This document shows positions 5,275-7,677 of a stretch of DNA of 7,677 bases, piece after piece. Below the pieces are notes generated by a model. It had not been told where the DNA came from and ran no database searches. It saw only the letters and a program-made list of their open reading frames with translations. Positions within the stretch are counted from its first letter, which is position 1. Every line of letters starts with the position of its first letter. The position numbers and the translations under genes are program-made. The stretch comes from an uncultured Lachnospiraceae bacterium (GTDB taxonomy: Bacteria > Bacillota_A > Clostridia > Lachnospirales > Lachnospiraceae). The stretch covers positions 1 through 7,677 of the forward strand of contig CANOBT010000222.1 in assembly GCA_947564305.1 (NCBI GenBank), read 5' to 3'.

Positions 5275-6530
5275 GACGCGATTCAAAGCACAGGGTTCTC
5301 CGCAGGGGAGAGTCTATCCGTGCAAATGGGAAATACCAGTTCAAATACCACGTTAACGGGAAACCGCATTTTGTGTATAGCTGGCGGCTGGAGCCCACCG
5401 ACCCGCAACCAGTAGGGACAAAGCCGGACCTTTCCTTAAGGGAAAAAGAAAAACTCATAGGATATGATTTGGATAACCAACTGGACCCATTGGGAAAGAA
5501 TATTACAGTGAACGAGCTGGTTGAGAGGTATATTTCCACCAGGACAGGGGCAAAAAACAGCACGAAAATGAACTACGGGTTTGTGAAGAATCTGCTGAAG
5601 AAACAGGCATTTGGGGACTACAAGATATCCAGGGTAAAGACATCGGATGCAAAATTATTCCTGATAAAGCTGCAACAGGAGGATAATAAGAGGTATAGTA
5701 CCATCAAAACGGTGCGGGGAGTGCTGCGCCCCGCTTTCCAGATGGCAGTGGATGATGACGTGCTAAATAAAAACCCTTTCGGGTTTGAGCTTGCCGGGGT
5801 AGTGGTAAATGACAGCGTAACACGCGAAGCTGTCACAAAAGACCAGATGAGGAAATTCCTGAAATTCGTCCATGATGATGTGGTGTACTGCAAGTATTAC
5901 GAGGTGGTCTACATCCTTTTCCATACAGGAATGAGGATTTCGGAATTCTGCGGTCTGACGCTCTCTGATATTGACCTGGAGAAAAAGATAATCAACATTG
6001 ACCATCAACTGCAGCGCTCATCAAAAATGGAATACATCATTGAAAGCACCAAGACTAATGCTGGAACCAGAAAATTACCGATGACAGATGATGTGGTGCA
6101 GTGCTTCCGGGCGATCATAGAAGACAGGGAACCGCCGGAACATGAGCGTATCATAGACGGCTATGGAGGATTCCTTTTTACAGACAAAAAAGGGTATCCG
6201 GAAGTGGCGATGCATTGGGAGCATCGCTTCAAGCATATGCTTAACCGCTATAATGAGATCTACCGGGTACAGATGCCGAGGATCACGCCCCATGTCTGCA
6301 GGCATACTTATTGTAGCAATATGGCAAAGGCGGGGATGAATCCGAAGACATTACAATACTTAATGGGACACAGCGATATCGGCGTCACGTTGAACACATA
6401 TACGCACCTTGGACTGGAGGATGCGGAGGGAGAACTGAAGCGGATGGAAGAATTGGATAATGCAAGGAAGGAACTGGATAAGGCCAAAGGGGAAAAAACG
6501 ATATCCCAGAAAATGTTCCGGGCAATTTAA
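5253..6530 (+). CDS. int: Tn916-type tyrosine recombinase (integrase)
   Basis: This encodes 425 residues from ATG 5253, preceded by GAAGGAGGG. The N-terminus (about 1-70) has the basic arm-binding layout of Tn916 integrases (HRVLRRGESIRANGKYQFKY). A SAM-like core-binding domain follows (about 85-180, VNELVERYISTRTG to FQMAVDDDVLNKNP), then the catalytic domain. All six active-site positions are visible: R228 (TGMRISE), K267 (STKTNAG), H347 and R350 (HVCRH), H373 (MGHS) and nucleophile Y383 (NTYTH). The charged C-terminal tail after Y383 is long for a phage integrase and usual for conjugative-element ones. The protein therefore looks intact and able to cut and rejoin attachment sites. It closes the operon with the excisionases, is followed by a terminator, and lies next to the presumed right end of the element. 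Element type (conjugative, mobilisable or satellite) cannot be settled here. Confidence 0.96.
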   Translation: MAGKPGMRRDSKHRVLRRGESIRANGKYQFKYHVNGKPHFVYSWRLEPTDPQPVGTKPDLSLREKEKLIGYDLDNQLDPLGKNITVNELVERYISTRTGAKNSTKMNYGFVKNLLKKQAFGDYKISRVKTSDAKLFLIKLQQEDNKRYSTIKTVRGVLRPAFQMAVDDDVLNKNPFGFELAGVVVNDSVTREAVTKDQMRKFLKFVHDDVVYCKYYEVVYILFHTGMRISEFCGLTLSDIDLEKKIINIDHQLQRSSKMEYIIESTKTNAGTRKLPMTDDVVQCFRAIIEDREPPEHERIIDGYGGFLFTDKKGYPEVAMHWEHRFKHMLNRYNEIYRVQMPRITPHVCRHTYCSNMAKAGMNPKTLQYLMGHSDIGVTLNTYTHLGLEDAEGELKRMEELDNARKELDKAKGEKTISQKMFRAI

Positions 6531-6549
6531 TATGGAAAGGTCAGAAAGG

Positions 6550-6574
6550 CGCTCTGTTTCGGCAGGGCGTTTTT
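6550..6574 (+). terminator. Rho-independent terminator after the integrase
   Basis: CGCTCTG (6550-6556) pairs with CAGGGCG (6563-6569), including one G-U pair, around a 6-nt loop, followed by TTTTTC. It lies about 20 bases past the integrase stop. Confidence 0.8.
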
Positions 6575-6629
6575 CATTTGCGTGACAGGGAACAGCATTG
6601 AAAATGTGGTGGTATGAACAGGCGACTTC

Positions 6630-6638
6630 TGCTATAAT
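6630..6638 (+). promoter_or_regulatory. Extended -10 promoter pointing out of the element
   Basis: TGCTATAAT combines a TG extension with a perfect TATAAT (6633-6638). The matching -35 region (about 6610-6615) is poor, as is usual for extended -10 promoters. It lies past the integrase terminator and faces the phosphatase gene, with a start expected near 6645. Confidence 0.5.
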
Positions 6639-6651
6639 AAGTAAAGTGCTA

Positions 6652-6732
6652 TGCATCCATATCGTTAAAAGATGCACACCCCTAAACCCAAAATGCACCC
6701 CCTGCCCCAAAAATCAGAGTAGTTTTGCACCC
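6652..6732. repeat. Four helically phased TGCAYCC-like sites
   Basis: TGCATCC (6652), TGCACACC (6673), TGCACCC (6694) and TGCACCC (6726) start at intervals of 21, 21 and 32 bases, close to two, two and three helical turns. All are on the same strand and follow A or T. Such phasing suits arm-type sites for the integrase or excisionase. The sites are seen; the binding is inferred. Confidence 0.55.
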
Positions 6733-6739
6733 ACTATCC

Positions 6740-6780
6740 GACTACGGAAAGACTACGAATGAGGGCTGTGATTTGCTACG
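6740..6780. repeat. Three CTACG sites beside the TGCA array
   Basis: GACTACG occurs at 6740-6746 and 6751-6757, and GCTACG at 6775-6780. The CTACG cores are 11 and 23 bases apart. A looser TAGTACGA follows near 6805-6812. This may be a second class of recombinase-site half repeats. Confidence 0.45.
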
Positions 6781-6896
6781 ATTTGCCCCATTTCGTCAAA
6801 AGTGTAGTACGACAGGGGTAAAAAAACTAAAAAATATAAGTCCGCAAAACGTGCCAAAACACGGCATTTTCGGGCATTTTGAGAAAGGAATATATT

Positions 6897-7358
6897 ATGA
6901 TTAAGATACTTTTCGTCTGCCACGGCAACATCTGTCGCAGTCCAATGGCCGAATTTATACTAAAGGACATGGTTTCAAAGCTTGGAATATCAGACCGATT
7001 CCAGATTTCTTCTGCGGCTACAAGCACGGAGGAAATCTGGAACGGGGTGGGCAATCCGGTGTATCCGCCGGCGAGAGAGGAGCTTGCGCAGCATGGGATT
7101 TCCTGCGCCGGCAAGCGGGCCGTGCAGTTGCGTAAAGAGGATTATGATATCTATGATTATCTAATCGGGATGGATGATGCCAATATCCGCAATATGGAGC
7201 GCATAGTGGGGCGGAAGGGCGGAAAAATTCATATGCTTTTGGATTTTACGGACAGGCCGGGCAGTATAGCGGATCCCTGGTACACAGGAGATTTCAAAAA
7301 AACCTATGAGCAGATCGAGGAGGGGTGTAGGGCATTTTTGGAATATTTTATATCATAG
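6897..7358 (+). CDS. Low-molecular-weight protein-tyrosine phosphatase
   Basis: This encodes 153 residues from ATG 6897, chosen over an in-frame ATG at 6879 because AAAGGAA (6884-6890) lies just upstream and the protein then begins MIKILFVCHGNICRSP, the normal family start. The P-loop C8-H-G-N-I-C13-R14-S15 gives the CX5R nucleophile C8 and R14. D126 in DPWYTG is the expected general acid. Length fits the usual 140-160 residues. The cytoplasmic enzyme removes phosphate from protein tyrosines, and in Firmicutes it may act on capsule or stress-response kinases. It is intact and lies just beyond the presumed element end, so it is probably a resident chromosomal gene whose upstream region was the insertion target. 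Expression may now depend on element-borne promoter sequence. Its TAG lies inside the arm of a hairpin repeat. Confidence 0.95.
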   Translation: MIKILFVCHGNICRSPMAEFILKDMVSKLGISDRFQISSAATSTEEIWNGVGNPVYPPAREELAQHGISCAGKRAVQLRKEDYDIYDYLIGMDDANIRNMERIVGRKGGKIHMLLDFTDRPGSIADPWYTGDFKKTYEQIEEGCRAFLEYFIS

Positions 7359-7413
7359 GAAAAACTTTGTTGCAGCGAAGTGCTAAAGTGTAGTGACTTT
7401 CCTGTGATATAAA
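7347..7413. repeat. Hairpin repeat, copy 1, overlapping the phosphatase stop codon
   Basis: TTTATATCATAGGAAA (7347-7362) pairs with 7398-7413 over 16 bp, one of them G-U. The inner GTTGCAG[CT]GAAGTG motif is shared with copy 2. The phosphatase TAG (7356-7358) is part of the arm. No T-run follows on the plus strand, so it is not a standard terminator. Confidence 0.75.
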
Positions 7414-7421
7414 AGCATATT

Positions 7422-7577
7422 CGCACTCGCACGAGAGGAAGATAATTCTATGTAATAGTCCTAAGGAGTCCCCAGGCAAGCCTAGTATCCATTAGGACAA
7501 ATCCGTGTTCGGTGCGGAACAAAAGCTGCGCTTGCGAGGGAATCGAAACGTGGAAGTGCGTGAAGCACGTTTTGTTC
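7422..7577. ncRNA. Candidate structured RNA or complex repeat between the twin hairpins
   Basis: Several complementary arms are visible: 7422-7433 with 7549-7560 (6 plus 4 bp around a 2-base mismatch), GTCCTAA (7458-7464) with TTAGGAC (7492-7498), GTTC/GAAC (7507-7510 with 7517-7520), GAACAAAA (7517-7524) with TTTTGTTC (7570-7577), and GTGC/GCAC (7556-7559 with 7565-7568). Some compete, so alternative folds exist. No ORF or known RNA family is recognised, and the transcribed strand is unknown. Confidence 0.35.
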
Positions 7578-7578
7578 T

Positions 7579-7634
7579 ATCATAGGAAAGATCTTGTTGC
7601 AGTGAAGTGTTGAAGCTTAGAACTTTCCTATGAT
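7579..7634. repeat. Hairpin repeat, copy 2
   Basis: ATCATAGGAAAG (7579-7590) and CTTTCCTATGAT (7623-7634) are perfect 12-bp inverted arms. The loop shares CTTGTTGCAGTGAAGTG-like sequence with copy 1 about 230 bases upstream. It looks like a dispersed genomic repeat of REP or miniature-element type; the name is uncertain. Confidence 0.75.
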
Positions 7635-7677
7635 GATTCGGGGGTCAAAAGGTTGTGAACAAGAAGAACGCTGGCAA
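7635..7677. other. Window end, nothing assigned
   Basis: A GTG at about 7657 with a G-rich stretch upstream could begin a gene continuing past the edge, but six codons are too few to support it. Confidence 0.2.

Larger units (their letters stand above)
6575..6896 (+). other. Gene-free presumed right end and attachment region
   Basis: No gene fits in this stretch between the integrase and the phosphatase gene. It contains an extended -10 promoter, four phased TGCA(T/C)-type sites, three CTACG sites, a C-run cluster and the A-rich tract GGTAAAAAAACTAAAAAATA (6817-6836). Tn916-type integrases favour AT-rich, bent targets, so that tract is my best guess for the crossover. The left attachment site is outside the window, so the core cannot be confirmed by repeat matching. 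Confidence 0.5.

Noticed and set aside
4805..5563. 252-codon open frame on the minus strand
   Set aside because: It lies opposite both excisionase genes and the integrase start, has no ribosome site and no recognisable protein sequence; it is a shadow of real coding DNA.
6598..6638. TTGAAA at 6598 as -35 partner of TATAAT at 6633
   Set aside because: The spacer is 29 bases, too long; the TG extension explains the promoter better.
6652..6780. Short repeats as a CRISPR array
   Set aside because: Units are only 5-8 bases, spacing is irregular across the set, and no cas genes or 23-40 base repeats are present.
6841..6878. Possible terminator around GTGCCAAAACACGGCATTTT
   Set aside because: Only a 4-5 bp stem, and it lies in the leader of the phosphatase gene.

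Overview
The window looks like a mobile, accessory stretch of a gut Clostridia genome, most likely Lachnospiraceae (Blautia, Dorea or Mediterraneibacter type). This rests on the style of the phage endolysin tail, the Tn916-type excisionase/integrase module, the HTH plus twin zinc-ribbon protein and strong GGAGG ribosome sites. Organism and element type are inferences from sequence style; no search was possible.

Layout. 1-560 holds the 3' end of a phage-type endolysin (cell-wall linker plus SH3b domain) and a strong terminator. 562-792 on the minus strand is a small decayed gene with one in-frame stop. 793-1201 is AT-rich and non-coding. 1202-2296 is an AT-rich cargo gene whose protein resembles DUF4238, followed by a probable terminator. 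2454-2577 can fold into nested hairpins just ahead of a broken gene (2578-2959). That broken gene joins the front of an HTH protein to what looks like the tail of a phage structural gene. 2955-3860 is a self-contained transcription unit: good sigma-A promoter, two unrecognised genes (3054-3581 and 3583-3813) and a terminator. 3945-4014 is a second, frameshifted copy of part of the endolysin linker.

4289-6530 is the recombination operon: an HTH/twin-zinc-ribbon protein, two different excisionase-like proteins and a complete tyrosine recombinase. Overlaps and short spacing suggest co-expression. A terminator follows, then about 330 bp with no gene but with helically phased short repeats, C-runs (potential G-quadruplex on the minus strand), an extended -10 promoter and an A-rich tract. 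I read this as the element's right end and attachment region. After it lies an intact low-molecular-weight tyrosine phosphatase gene (6897-7358), probably a resident chromosomal gene. Its stop codon lies inside the stem of a hairpin repeat that recurs about 230 bp downstream, and the DNA between the two copies is itself rich in complementary arms.

How it fits together. The recombinase and one or both excisionases would move the element; the HTH/zinc protein is a candidate regulator of that operon. Two AT-rich cargo units (the DUF4238-like gene and the 3054/3583 pair) sit among fragments of phage and regulator genes, the pattern of a site that has repeatedly gained and lost cargo. The best candidate for something undescribed is the two-gene unit at 2955-3860. 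Next come the phased repeats next to the integrase and the structured leader at 2454-2577. No CRISPR array, tRNA or rRNA was seen.
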